DNA of 64,000 nucleotides from Rhodospirillaceae bacterium (GCA_040219235.1 JAVJSV010000011.1:868001-932000), one strand, 5' to 3'. Numbered from the stretch's first letter, positions 18,107-26,822 are shown. The notes: a model not told the origin generated them from the letters alone. Translations and numbers: made by a program.

Positions 18107-18169
18107 CCCTTGGACTTGACTGAGCCTGTCCTCGGGTCGCCTCATGCGAGCCCGGGGAAGGGTCCAGGG
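18107..18169. repeat. palindromic intergenic repeat (REP-like), copy 1
   Basis: A 63-bp imperfect inverted repeat. The outer arms are CCCTTGGAC and GTCCAGGG, and the inner arms CCTCGGGTCGC and GCGAGCCCGGGG. It resembles the TGGAYCCTCGGG-type palindromes scattered between genes in many alphaproteobacteria. No coding capacity is seen. Confidence 0.6.
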
Positions 18170-18243
18170 CTGCAAGGTCTGGCAGAGTTCATAATCCTGG
18201 ATGTTCGGGGCAAATCGCCGCTATTGGTTCACTATATTTATGC

Positions 18244-18332
18244 GTCATGCTCGGATTTATTCCGAGCATCCAGAGCAGCTAAATTCTATGGTGCCAGTAA
18301 CCCTGGATCCTCGGAATAAATCCGAGGATGAC
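18244..18332. repeat. palindromic intergenic repeat pair (REP-like), copy 2
   Basis: Two 30-bp arms, 18244-18273 and 18303-18332, are inverted repeats of each other with only 2 mismatches, around a 29-bp centre. Each arm is also a palindrome (CTCGGATTTATTCCGAG). The cruciform-like structure lies just upstream of the DUF427 gene and looks like a mobile or REP-type element. Confidence 0.8.
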
Positions 18333-18382
18333 TACGTAAGTAAGAATAAGAATATTATGGATTCTCAAAAAAGGCACACGGC

Positions 18383-18868
18383 GTGAATTCTGGAACACAT
18401 TCTGAAGAATCCGTCTGGGATTACCCACGCCCGCCCGCGTTGCAGGCCGACAGCCGTCATGTGCGGGTGGAATTCGCCGGTGAAGTGATCGCCAACAGCA
18501 CCGGTGCCTACCGCGTGCTGGAAACCAGTCACCCGCCGACGTTTTATATTCCGACCGATGACGTCAACTTCACCTTCGTCATCAGCAAACCCGGCAAACA
18601 GTCTTTCTGTGAATGGAAAGGCATGGCCGAATACTGGACCGTCAAGGTTGGCCTGCAGGTGGCCGACAGCGCGGCCTGGAGTTACCCCAAACCCAGCAAA
18701 CGCTTCGCCGCCATTAAAGATTTCGTGGCGTTCTACCCCAGCAAAATGCACGCTTGTTTTGTCGGCGATGAACAGGTTCAGGCCCAAGAGGGCGACTTCT
18801 ACGGCGGCTGGATCACCTCAGAGATCAAAGGCCCGTTCAAAGGCGGCGCCGGCACCTGGGGGTGGTGA
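18383..18868 (+). CDS. DUF427 domain protein
   Basis: A 161-residue protein of the DUF427 family: SRHVRVEFAGEVIANS near the N-terminus, PPTFYIPTDDV, then CEWKGMAEYW and AAWSYPKPSKRFAAIKDFVAFYPSKM. The fold is a small beta-barrel of unknown function. It begins at GTG 18383 with AAAAAAGG about 9 bases upstream. It is bracketed by palindromic intergenic repeats on both sides and has no operon partner. Confidence 0.88.
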   Translation: MNSGTHSEESVWDYPRPPALQADSRHVRVEFAGEVIANSTGAYRVLETSHPPTFYIPTDDVNFTFVISKPGKQSFCEWKGMAEYWTVKVGLQVADSAAWSYPKPSKRFAAIKDFVAFYPSKMHACFVGDEQVQAQEGDFYGGWITSEIKGPFKGGAGTWGW

Positions 18869-18897
18869 GGGGGTTGGTGAAGCAACAAAACATCACC

Positions 18898-18930
18898 GTC
18901 ATGCTCGGGTTTATCCCGAGCATCCAGGGG
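18898..18930. repeat. palindromic intergenic repeat (REP-like), copy 3
   Basis: A third member of the family: GTCATGCTCGGGTTTATCCC followed by GAGCATCCAGGGG, closely similar to the left arm at 18244-18273 (CTCGGATTT there, CTCGGGTTT here). It lies between the DUF427 and GNAT genes. Confidence 0.75.
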
Positions 18931-18984
18931 TATAGGCTCTACCACTGAACTCACTTTTGAGCACCTCATTACCAGGAATAGATC

Positions 18985-19545
18985 ATGTTGGAGCAAGGGG
19001 CCAGAACGCTTATGACGTCGCGCCTTACTTTGGAGCCGCTCTCCTTCGCTCATTCGCACGGCATGTTTCAGTTATGGTCCGATGCGGACGTGTGCAAATA
19101 CGTTGGCCCCGTGAAAGATTATGCCGGCGCACCCATTCATATGCCGGTCACCACATCGGCGAACAGTGACCGCATCATCGACTTCTGGATTAAAGCCGCA
19201 AAGGATGGCTGGGGTTTCCGCTGGGCTGTGCTCACGTGTGAACCTGATTGCGCCTTCACCGGCATTGTCGGGTTTAACACTCTTAAACCTTGTGCCGAGA
19301 TTGCCTATCACCAATTACCCGCCCTTAGCGGCAAGGGATTCATGACAGAGGCGTGCCACGCGGCCATCGGCTGGGTGCATGAACAGGGCGCGTCAGAGGT
19401 AGACGCCTTTATCGAACCGGACAATGCCGCGTCTGTCGCTTTGGCCACGCGCCTCGGTTTATCTGCTACTGACACATATTCTGATGGTGCACGACGGTAT
19501 CGCATGAGCGTTTATAAAGTAGCGCGGGCCTCCCTATTCCATTAG
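18985..19545 (+). CDS. GNAT-family N-acetyltransferase (RimJ/RimL-like)
   Basis: A 186-residue acetyltransferase of the RimJ/RimL-like group: TLMTSRLTLEPLSFAH at the N-terminus, the strand with AEIAYHQLPALSGKGFMTEA (acetyl-CoA-binding loop with the short Ser-Gly-Lys-Gly turn, about 110-130), and EPDNAASVALATRLGLSATD, the typical closing Asn-x-x-Ser helix. AGGA lies 8 bases before the ATG at 18985; an internal start at 19012 is also possible. Target unknown. The gene stands alone and converges on the alpha/beta hydrolase gene. Confidence 0.88.
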   Translation: MLEQGARTLMTSRLTLEPLSFAHSHGMFQLWSDADVCKYVGPVKDYAGAPIHMPVTTSANSDRIIDFWIKAAKDGWGFRWAVLTCEPDCAFTGIVGFNTLKPCAEIAYHQLPALSGKGFMTEACHAAIGWVHEQGASEVDAFIEPDNAASVALATRLGLSATDTYSDGARRYRMSVYKVARASLFH

Positions 19546-19607
19546 CGCTTGATAGGCCATTACGCGCATATCGTCGCGTAGGGGGCTGCGGTTATAGAAT
19601 TCTTGGG

Positions 19608-20387
19608 TTAATCTAAAAACTGCTTCACCACCGCCGCCATGTCCTCGGGCCGGTCGTAAAAACAAAAGGCCCCCGCATCGGGCATCACCGTGCGTGTGGC
19701 GTTGGCGAAGATGTCCAACAGCTTTTCCTGGCCCGTCACAAACGTATCCAGTTCGCCTTGCAGCAACAGCACAGGGCAGCACACCTTGGCGCAAGCCTCG
19801 CTTTTGTCCCAGGCCAAAATGGGGTCGTGGGCATCAAAGGGTTTCAGGCGCTCTTGCATGTTGTTGAGGAAAATCTTGTGCAGCGTGGCCATGGGCGTGC
19901 CGGGGCTGCCCAGCTTGGCATACACGCCCCACATCTTGTTTAGAAACGCACCGTCTTCCGTGAGCGGTTGTTCCGTGGCGGTGCGATGGGCCAGCATCTC
20001 GGCCACCTCTTCGGGGCTGCGATAGCCGGTGCCCGAGGCCACCACTTTGGTGACCCGTTCAGGGATCGTCGCCGCCACATCAATGGCGATGGCTGCGCCG
20101 CCGTGATGACCAAGCAGCGCGGTGTGGTCGATTCCCAATCCATCCAGGGCCTGGATGAGCGTGCGGGTGTAGTCGGCCATGGTCGGCATCTGCACCGGAT
20201 CGGCCGACCGGCCGTGGCCCAGCCATTCAATAGCTGTCAGGGTGTAGCGGTCGGCCAGCAGTGGGGCAAAGCTCAGGTACTCGTCGGCGTTCTGGGTGGA
20301 CTGATGCAGCAGCACAAGGTTGGGTCCGTTACCGGTGGTCCAGTAGTGCAGTTGCCCCAGGTCCGTATCGACATAACCACGTTTCAT
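19608..20387 (-). CDS. alpha/beta-hydrolase-fold protein lacking the canonical nucleophile and histidine
   Basis: A 259-residue protein with the alpha/beta hydrolase layout (LVLLHQS oxyanion strand, WLGHGRS, elbow at residues 93-97). The elbow reads GHHGG, so the nucleophile position is His95 instead of Ser/Asp/Cys. At the C-terminus, where the catalytic His is expected, the sequence is PDAGAFCFYDRPEDM with no histidine. It is therefore either a non-hydrolytic member or uses unusual chemistry. The ATG at 20387 is chosen because GGGAGACTGAGG precedes it; the frame is open to 20459. The next gene upstream on the same strand is a related fold with the same elbow substitution. Confidence 0.75.
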   Translation of the reverse strand: MKRGYVDTDLGQLHYWTTGNGPNLVLLHQSTQNADEYLSFAPLLADRYTLTAIEWLGHGRSADPVQMPTMADYTRTLIQALDGLGIDHTALLGHHGGAAIAIDVAATIPERVTKVVASGTGYRSPEEVAEMLAHRTATEQPLTEDGAFLNKMWGVYAKLGSPGTPMATLHKIFLNNMQERLKPFDAHDPILAWDKSEACAKVCCPVLLLQGELDTFVTGQEKLLDIFANATRTVMPDAGAFCFYDRPEDMAAVVKQFLD

Positions 20388-20668
20388 CCTCAGTCTCCCA
20401 GCTTGGGTTTGGTGTCCAGCACGCCGCAAGCTGACCTGCGATGAGTTGGAATAATACAAGAAAATTTGTTAATTCTCAAGGGCTATCTTAGCTCATTCGG
20501 TGTGCTTTTTGCGTGCAAGGGCTCGTTCCAAGGGGGTGGGCCGAAGCGGGTCCATGGGCTCGTTCCTCCCATCATACGTGCCTAGGCTCGTTTGAACGAA
20601 ACCAGTCGTGCATGGGCTCGACCCGAGGGCGGGTCGCAAATAAGAATCTCAATCCCTCATTAAACTGC

Positions 20669-21514
20669 TCATTCAGCATTTTTCTCTGCTTTTTCGGGCC
20701 ATAGATCCGACTCGAGAAAGGGCCGCACAAAAGCCGCTGTGTCTTCCGGATGATAGTCTAAAAAGCCATGCCCCCAGTCGGGCAGTTCCAGCACTTTGCC
20801 GTTGTTCAGGTGCGGGTGAATGCGCCGCGTGTACTCAACCAGATCATCGTTGGTGTTCAGCACTAAAATTGGCGCACTCACCTTGGGAATGTTCTCCGGG
20901 TAGGTGTAGGAAAACGCCGCCGCATGTCCCCAGTGTTTGCGCGCCCCGCCGCGAATATGATCCGGGTAAGCGTGCATAATATCTGCCGGGGTTTGCTCCG
21001 GGCCGCGCCAGCGCCATAGGCCCTTCCAGCTGTGCAGCAGGTGCGAGCCATCGGGCACCGGGGTGTCCGGAGAACCCATCTCTTCGTTCTGTTTTGCCAG
21101 ATCGGCGGCGGTATAAATCGGGGTAGAAATCAGCACCAGATGTTTGATCCGACCGGGCTGTTGCAGCGCCAGTTCGACGCAGATTTTAGAGCCCGTGTGA
21201 TAGCCCATAATGTCAGCTTCGGGGAGGTCCAGCGCGTCCATCACATCTGTCATGGCCTCGGCGAAGGTGGCAATTGTCGGCTGGTCGGGCGGGAAGTCCG
21301 ACATGCCATACCCCGGTGTATCCGGGGCGACAACCAGGCGGTCTTTACCCATTTCGCCCAACCAGGTTTCATACACAATGCCCGATGACGGACTGAGGTG
21401 AAAACACAGCAGCGGGCGCTTATCGCTGTTGGGGTCGCCCGCGATTCGCAGGTGAATTTGACCCGTACGGCCATCCACATACCGGCGGCGAATCTGAGCA
21501 GTTGTATTCGTCAT
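20669..21514 (-). CDS. alpha/beta-hydrolase-fold protein with His at the nucleophile elbow
   Basis: A 281-residue alpha/beta hydrolase-fold protein. The elbow reads GYHTG (104-108), placing His106 at the nucleophile position, while the C-terminal catalytic-His region DWGHGFLDYHPED is intact. LCFHLSPSSG is the oxyanion-hole strand and DTPGYGMSD a conserved loop. GxHTG elbows are seen in a group of uncharacterised proteobacterial alpha/beta hydrolases, so the change may be functional and not decay. It is separated by about 280 bp from the related gene downstream, with repeated GGGCTCG words but no gene in between. Confidence 0.8.
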   Translation of the reverse strand: MTNTTAQIRRRYVDGRTGQIHLRIAGDPNSDKRPLLCFHLSPSSGIVYETWLGEMGKDRLVVAPDTPGYGMSDFPPDQPTIATFAEAMTDVMDALDLPEADIMGYHTGSKICVELALQQPGRIKHLVLISTPIYTAADLAKQNEEMGSPDTPVPDGSHLLHSWKGLWRWRGPEQTPADIMHAYPDHIRGGARKHWGHAAAFSYTYPENIPKVSAPILVLNTNDDLVEYTRRIHPHLNNGKVLELPDWGHGFLDYHPEDTAAFVRPFLESDLWPEKAEKNAE

Positions 21515-21607
21515 GAGTCCCCCTTTTGCCAGGACCGCAGCAAAGCAGGGGCAGGCGCGTGAGTCCAGTGCTGTGCAGTCAGAGAGTCTGTGGTTAGACT
21601 GAACCTC

Positions 21608-22057
21608 ATGAAAGCTAAAATACTGGGCCTCATTTTATGTTTCATCTCCACGCCGGTGTTGGCCATCTCAGACGAGGCCAATCCCTGGCTGGCATTGGAA
21701 AGCGCCGCCTGTACCGCCCATGTCATGACGGATTACACCGCTGAAATTGGCGCGCCTGTGGTGCTTCAATCAGCAAAATGGAACGGGGCCAGCAACGGTC
21801 TGCCCACCCACTGTCATGTCATGGGAACGCTGAACGGCCGCGCGGTCGATCTGCGTCTGCCAACGGTGTGGAGCGGTCAGATTTACGCCCCGTGCGGTGC
21901 TGAAACACACAGCTCAAAAGAGGCTCTAAACGAAGGTCATGCCGTTGCGTTCAGCCCAAAAAAACCAAACACATACGCGCTCTTAAAGGCCATGGCTTTA
22001 CGGCATTATCCAGAAGCCAAGGCCCTTACACTTGCTGCCAACAGCACGTGCAACTGA
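21608..22057 (+). CDS. short secreted protein resembling the N-terminus of tannase/feruloyl esterases
   Basis: A 149-residue protein with a Sec signal peptide (MKAKILGLILCFISTPVLA) and four cysteines in the mature part. The stretch LPTHCHVMGTLNGRAVDLRL followed by PTVWSGQIYAPCG and EALNEGHAVAFS resembles the entrance domain of tannase/feruloyl esterase-family proteins (LP..C.v.G, W.G, GYA), but the catalytic Ser, Asp and His regions of the ~500-residue family are missing. It may be a truncated relic or a small protein in its own right. The ATG at 21608 begins a good signal peptide; a GTG at 21590 would add 6 residues. Its stop abuts that of the convergent SQR gene. Confidence 0.55.
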   Translation: MKAKILGLILCFISTPVLAISDEANPWLALESAACTAHVMTDYTAEIGAPVVLQSAKWNGASNGLPTHCHVMGTLNGRAVDLRLPTVWSGQIYAPCGAETHSSKEALNEGHAVAFSPKKPNTYALLKAMALRHYPEAKALTLAANSTCN

Positions 22058-23317
22058 CTACTGGCGCAGGGCGGCTTCCGGTGCTTTGTAATTGGTATTG
22101 TGCCCTGGGAAGGCTTCGCGGCCTTTCAGCATGTAGTGCCAGTACATCAGCGGCAGACCGGTCTTTTTGATCCACCAGTACAACCTCCGCTCTTCACGCG
22201 GATCGAGCGGAAACGTTGGCGTGACTTTGCCGCCATAGGTGAACTCGGCCATCAAAACCTTGCCGTAGCCTGTGGTCAGCGGGCAGGAGCCGTAGCCGTC
22301 GTAACCTTCTTCCAGGCTGCCGCCGTTAATCAGCGCCATCAGGTTGCGCACCACCACCGGGGCCTGCTTGCGGATTGCGGCGGCGGTTTTGGAATTGGGT
22401 GTGGAGCACGCATCGCCCAGACCAAACACGTTCGGGTAGTTGGTCGATTGCATCGTGTGCTGATGAACATCCACCCAGCCGCCTTCGTTGGCCAAGGGTG
22501 AGGACTTCACCACCTCTGGTGCGCCCTGTGGTGGCACCGCGTGCAGCATGTCAAAACTCATCTCAACCGTCTGGCCTTCGCTGTCCCCGCCGACCACTTT
22601 GAACGTCGCCGTCTTGTTCGCACCGTCGATCTTTACCAAGTCGTGGTGGAAGTGTTTTTGAATGCCGTACCCATCGGCGATTTTTGCCAGTTCACGGGCA
22701 AAGAACGGCACCCCAAACATCGATGGGCCCTGGGGCAGGAAGTGCAGGTGGCAGTCCTGCAGAACACCACCCCGGCGCAAGTAATCTGCGGCCAGATAGG
22801 CGATCTTCTGCGGTGCCCCCGGGCATTTGATCGGCATCGCCGGTTGCGAAAACAGGGCTGTGCCACCCCGTGGGAAGCTTTGCAATACCTCCCAGGTGTA
22901 TTCCACATGCTGGGGCGCATAGTTCGAGCAGACCCCGTTGCGGCCCAGGTTTTCTTCCAGGCCCTCAATGCCGCTCCAGTTACACACCAAGCCAGGGCAG
23001 ACGACCAGAAAGTCGTAGGTGACCTCGCCGCCTTTCGCCAAACTTACTTTTTTGGCCTCGGGGTCGATGCTGGCTGCGGTATCTTTAATCCACTGCACAC
23101 CGTCTGGGATGAGTTTCGCTTCATCCCGGCGGGTGTCTTTCAGGCTGTAGCTGCCAGCGCCGACTAGGGTGAACGCCGGTTGATAGTAATGATCGGAAGA
23201 GGGCTCAATGATCGCGATATCAAGGCTGTGGTCGTGATCATGCTGGGTCAGGGACGCTGCAACTGTAATGCCCGCGCTGCCGCCGCCGATGATGAGAATT
23301 TGATGATGCTTGGCCAT
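22058..23317 (-). CDS. sqr: sulfide:quinone oxidoreductase (type II, SQOR-like)
   Basis: A 419-residue FAD flavoprotein that oxidises sulfide to sulfane sulfur and passes electrons to quinone at the membrane face. It opens with the dinucleotide fold ILIIGGGSAGITVAASL. The two redox-active cysteines fit the mitochondrial-type SQOR pattern: Cys165 in MPIKCPGAPQKI and Cys345 in YGSCPLTTGYGKV. NGVCSNYAP (Cys130) and the second FAD loop NVFGLGDACSTPNSKTAAA are also present. The C-terminal amphipathic WWIKKTGLPLMYWHYML would dock it to the membrane. No persulfide dioxygenase or rhodanese gene is next to it. Confidence 0.88.
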   Translation of the reverse strand: MAKHHQILIIGGGSAGITVAASLTQHDHDHSLDIAIIEPSSDHYYQPAFTLVGAGSYSLKDTRRDEAKLIPDGVQWIKDTAASIDPEAKKVSLAKGGEVTYDFLVVCPGLVCNWSGIEGLEENLGRNGVCSNYAPQHVEYTWEVLQSFPRGGTALFSQPAMPIKCPGAPQKIAYLAADYLRRGGVLQDCHLHFLPQGPSMFGVPFFARELAKIADGYGIQKHFHHDLVKIDGANKTATFKVVGGDSEGQTVEMSFDMLHAVPPQGAPEVVKSSPLANEGGWVDVHQHTMQSTNYPNVFGLGDACSTPNSKTAAAIRKQAPVVVRNLMALINGGSLEEGYDGYGSCPLTTGYGKVLMAEFTYGGKVTPTFPLDPREERRLYWWIKKTGLPLMYWHYMLKGREAFPGHNTNYKAPEAALRQ

Positions 23318-23442
23318 GATCTGGCTCCTGCGTTACTCTAACAATATGCCCTATCTTTAAACGCTTCAGACAGGCGGACAAGGGGTCAGTCTGTAAAATC
23401 ACTCTGCTATGAGTGGAAAAGGCCCTTGGGAGTAAAAAGCGC

Positions 23443-24093
23443 GTGAAACATAGAAAAATGTCCTTTGTTACTGCCCTCTTGGCGACGTGTTTTTCTCAAA
23501 CATCACAGGCCGAAGACCTCGAGTCGCAGTTTGAACGCTTTCTGTCCTGGTGGCCTGGGACGTACGACAATCGGGCGCAGGTTGACGCATCGTCTTCGCC
23601 CATGTTGCCTGTAAATCTGTATCTTCAGCCCGTCGATCTGCCTGCGTTTGGGCCTGAGGTGGTCTATGGCGAATGGCAGGACGCTAACGACCCGTCAAAG
23701 ATTGTGCGGCAACGCTTTTATGGCTTCGAGATTGATCATGATCGCCAGGCGCTGCGGCTTAATTTGCACATCTTTCCCCCTGCGCCGGACTTTGTCGCAA
23801 AGACCAAAGGCGCGTATGAAGACCCCTCCAAGGTCGCGGGGCTGAAGCCTGCAGATATGATTCCGCTTCCGGGCTGCGATGTGTACTTCACCTGGCAGGG
23901 CGATCACTTCGCTGGGGCCATGGACAAAGGCGCTTGCGCCTTTCAAGCACCGGGCACCACAGCTGACATTTACTCCTGGTCGCAAATGCGTTTGACGGCC
24001 AACACCTTCGAGTATCTAGACGGCTGGTTCAATCCAGACGGCAGTGTCTATGTGGTGCTTGCCGACGATTGGGCCATTTTTGACCGCAAGTAG
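23443..24093 (+). CDS. CpcT/CpeT-like (DUF1001) secreted protein
   Basis: About 216 residues with a Sec signal peptide (cleavage after ...FSQTSQA). The mature protein has FLSWWPGTYDNRAQ, VYGEWQDANDPSKIVRQRFY and GCDVYFTWQGDHFAGA, matching the layout of the CpcT/CpeT chromophore-lyase family (W-x-G-x-[YF]-N-x-x-Q, then [YW]-RQR-x-Y). In cyanobacteria these attach bilins to phycobiliproteins; in non-phototrophic proteobacteria the role is unknown, and export makes lyase activity on a phycobiliprotein unlikely. The GTG at 23443 has GGGAG upstream; the ATG at 23458 is an alternative. It is a stand-alone gene between SQR and an amino acid symporter. Confidence 0.7.
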   Translation: MKHRKMSFVTALLATCFSQTSQAEDLESQFERFLSWWPGTYDNRAQVDASSSPMLPVNLYLQPVDLPAFGPEVVYGEWQDANDPSKIVRQRFYGFEIDHDRQALRLNLHIFPPAPDFVAKTKGAYEDPSKVAGLKPADMIPLPGCDVYFTWQGDHFAGAMDKGACAFQAPGTTADIYSWSQMRLTANTFEYLDGWFNPDGSVYVVLADDWAIFDRK

Positions 24094-24097
24094 ATGA

Positions 24098-25477
24098 TTA
24101 CTCGGCGGGCTGATCTGCTTTCGGCTCAACCAGCTTACGGCCACCCTTGAGGCGTTCGTTGGTGATCTTGAAGATGATCGGGCTGAGCAACAGCAGCGCC
24201 AACAAATTCGGCACGGCCATCAGCGCGTTCATGATATCGGCCATCAGCCAGATCACTTGCAGTCCGGTCAGTGCGCCAACGGGAATTGCTGCGCACCATA
24301 GCACCCGAAACGGCGTAATGGCTTTTGGTCCAAAGAGAAATTCAGCACACCGCTCGCCGTAATAGCTCCAACCGAGAATGGTCGTGAAGGCGAAGATCAT
24401 CAGGGAAATCATGACAATGTAGTTGCCAAAGGGCAGAGCGGATTCAAACGCCAGGGCTGTCATGGTTGCGCCATTTTCGCCGCTGGTCCACGCGCCGGTT
24501 GTGATGATGACCAAGGCCGTCATTGTGCAAACGATAATGGTATCGATGAATGTGCCCAGCATGCCAATCGCGCCCTGACGAACCGGGTCGTTGGTACGCG
24601 CGGCGGCATGGGCAATAGGGGCTGAACCCAAACCTGCTTCGTTAGAGAAAATGCCCCGTGCCACACCAAAGCGGATGGCCGCCATCACCGCTGCACCAGC
24701 AAAACCACCCGTGGCTGCTGTGCCGGTAAAGGCATCGGTGACGATCATTGCCAAGGCGGCTGGAATCTCTGTAATATTGATGGCCAGAATGATTAGGCTG
24801 GCGGTGACATAAAAAGCCACCATGGCAGGCACCAAGCGTCCAGCCACTTGTGCGATGCGCTGGATGCCGCCGATCAAAACCAGGGCTGTCAAAGTTAAGA
24901 TTACGAGGGCGGTGACCCAGTTCGGAATACCCAGATTCGATTCCACAACATCGGCAATGGAATTTGCCTGCACCGTGTTGCCGGCCCCCAGACCAGCGGC
25001 AATCGCCAATAGGGCAAAGGTCGTGCCCAGCCAGGTCCATTTCGGGCCGAGGCCGTTCTTGATGTAATACATCGGTCCGCCGACATAGCGACCGTCTTCG
25101 TCGATCTCGCGAAAATGCACGGCCATGACCGCTTCGCCATATTTTGTCGCCATGCCAACAAAGGCGGTCATCCACATCCAGAAAATCGCACCGGGGCCGC
25201 CAAGGAAAATCGCAGTCGCAACACCGGCCAGGTTCCCCGTTCCGACTGTTGCAGACAGTGCGGTCATCAGTGCTTTAAAGGGGGAGATTTCGCCGTCACC
25301 GTCGGCTTTATCACCGGCATCTTTGCTGAGCAGAACGCCAAGCGCTTCTGGCAAGCGCCGTAAGGTCATGCCTTTGAGACCGATGGTTAACATGAGCCCG
25401 ATGCCCAGCAGCGGAAACATCATGATCAACCAAACCCATCCGCTGATTACGTCTAAGACACCGGTAAAATTATCCAT
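24098..25477 (-). CDS. sodium:alanine/glycine symporter (AGCS family)
   Basis: A 459-residue inner-membrane transporter with about ten transmembrane segments. AGCS signatures are visible: PFKALMTALSATVGTGNLAG near residues ~60-80, GPGAIFWMWMTAFVGMATKY, GGPMYYIKNGLG, and FSNEAGLGSAPIAHAAA in the second half. It would import small neutral amino acids such as alanine or glycine with Na+. The frame is open to 25528, but the ATG at 25477 (MDNFTGVLD) gives the normal family start and has a purine-rich stretch before it. No glycine riboswitch is apparent upstream. Confidence 0.93.
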   Translation of the reverse strand: MDNFTGVLDVISGWVWLIMMFPLLGIGLMLTIGLKGMTLRRLPEALGVLLSKDAGDKADGDGEISPFKALMTALSATVGTGNLAGVATAIFLGGPGAIFWMWMTAFVGMATKYGEAVMAVHFREIDEDGRYVGGPMYYIKNGLGPKWTWLGTTFALLAIAAGLGAGNTVQANSIADVVESNLGIPNWVTALVILTLTALVLIGGIQRIAQVAGRLVPAMVAFYVTASLIILAINITEIPAALAMIVTDAFTGTAATGGFAGAAVMAAIRFGVARGIFSNEAGLGSAPIAHAAARTNDPVRQGAIGMLGTFIDTIIVCTMTALVIITTGAWTSGENGATMTALAFESALPFGNYIVMISLMIFAFTTILGWSYYGERCAEFLFGPKAITPFRVLWCAAIPVGALTGLQVIWLMADIMNALMAVPNLLALLLLSPIIFKITNERLKGGRKLVEPKADQPAE

Positions 25478-25616
25478 GTGTTCTCGTCCCCTGTGCTTCC
25501 AACATGTCACCCGCATGTTCCCCAACATCTAAGCGGGCAGACCCAATCATAGCGACGTCTGCGCTTCGGCACAAAGGTCTATAATACCTTAGGTCTGGCG
25601 CGGGTTTAGATTGAGT

Positions 25617-26690
25617 TTAGATTGAGTTTTCTGGTGGATACGCATGGCGGGTGCTGTTGATGTCTTCCACCATGGCTGTTCCATCGCCTGCGAGCTGCAA
25701 GTAAGTGGGGCCAACGGGGACTTTTCCATACCCGCCTGGGATGTCGAGAATGTAAGTGGGGAGGCACAGACCGGAGATCCGGCCACGCAGGTCTTTCATT
25801 AGTCTCTGGCCTGTTTCCAATGAAACCCGGAAATGGCTCGTGCCTGGGGCCAAGTCTGGATGGTTCAGGTAATAGGGTTTGATCCGAGCTTTGACCATCG
25901 CCCGAAATAGTGCCTCCAACGTGTCTGCGTTATCATTAACACCCCTGAGCAACACCGATTGGCCGACGAGCGGAATACCGGCCTTTGTAAGGCGCTCGCA
26001 GGCTGCAACAGCCGCAGCTGAGAGTTCTGTGGCATGGTTGGTGTGCACCGCTACATAAACCGTTGCCCTGCGCTGCGTGAAGACGTTCACCAGTTGATCC
26101 GTGATGCGTTCCGGGGCTGCGACAGGCAGGCGTGTATGCAGGCGCACAATCTGCACGTGGTCAATCGCGTCCAAGGCATGCAGAATTTTTGCCAGTCGCT
26201 TGGGTGATAACACCAGCGGGTCGCCGCCGGTCAGAATAACTTCCCAGATTTCCGTATGCTCGCGGATGTAGCTCAGCGCAGCATTAATGTCGGTGTCTGA
26301 CATATAATCGCCACCCGGCCCGACCATCTCGCGCCGAAAGCAGAAGCGGCAATACACAGCGCAGGCGCTGTGCACCTTCAACAACACGCGGTCGGGGTAC
26401 CGATGAACGACGCCGGGCACTGGATTGTGCGCAAAGTCGCCAATCGGGTCAGCACGCTCCTCGGGCGTTGTCGTTAACTCTTTTTTGGATGGGACGATCT
26501 GCAGGGCAATGGGGTCCGTCTCTGCCGCGCTTTCAATCAAGGCGGCCATAGCGGCAGGCACGGCGACGGCATAGCGTTCCGCTATAGCCTCCAGGTCCGT
26601 GCGGTCCGACTCGCTTACAAGTCCTTGTGTGACAAGGGCATCAATCGTAGTGGCGGTTTGCAGCCGATAGCCTGTTGTGTGATGTGTCAT
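25617..26690 (-). CDS. lysine 2,3-aminomutase-like radical SAM protein (KamA/EpmB family)
   Basis: A 357-residue radical SAM enzyme. The cluster motif is CAVYCRFC (Cys110, Cys114, Cys117), followed by FRREMVG as in KamA/EpmB. The PLP-binding lysine is likely Lys323 in DIPGGYGKVPVG, closer to KamA than to E. coli EpmB. Its length is near that of EpmB (about 340) and shorter than clostridial KamA (about 416). Such proteins either convert lysine to beta-lysine or serve beta-lysylation of elongation factor P; no epmA or efp is in the window. It ends in a perfect tandem 11-bp repeat TTTAGATTGAG. Confidence 0.88.
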   Translation of the reverse strand: MTHHTTGYRLQTATTIDALVTQGLVSESDRTDLEAIAERYAVAVPAAMAALIESAAETDPIALQIVPSKKELTTTPEERADPIGDFAHNPVPGVVHRYPDRVLLKVHSACAVYCRFCFRREMVGPGGDYMSDTDINAALSYIREHTEIWEVILTGGDPLVLSPKRLAKILHALDAIDHVQIVRLHTRLPVAAPERITDQLVNVFTQRRATVYVAVHTNHATELSAAAVAACERLTKAGIPLVGQSVLLRGVNDNADTLEALFRAMVKARIKPYYLNHPDLAPGTSHFRVSLETGQRLMKDLRGRISGLCLPTYILDIPGGYGKVPVGPTYLQLAGDGTAMVEDINSTRHAYPPENSI

Positions 26691-26822
26691 GGTCAGCAGA
26701 CGGAACTTTTTAGCATGTGGAATGGACTCGCGGTCTGTTCTAGGCTCTTACAGAGCCCCTCGGCAAGGCTGCAGCATATTCAATCAACGCGCAGTTCCCC
26801 CTAGCAGCAGGACGATTTTAGT

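Noticed and set aside
19534-19794. Minus-strand frame ending ...FYNRSPLRDDMRVMAYQALME
   Set aside because: Most of it lies in another frame of the alpha/beta hydrolase gene; only the last ~20 residues are outside. It could be a relic but there is not enough to call.
25478-25616. Possible glycine riboswitch before the AGCS symporter
   Set aside because: The region lacks the conserved glycine-aptamer segments; only a short tandem repeat at the end of the neighbouring gene is seen.
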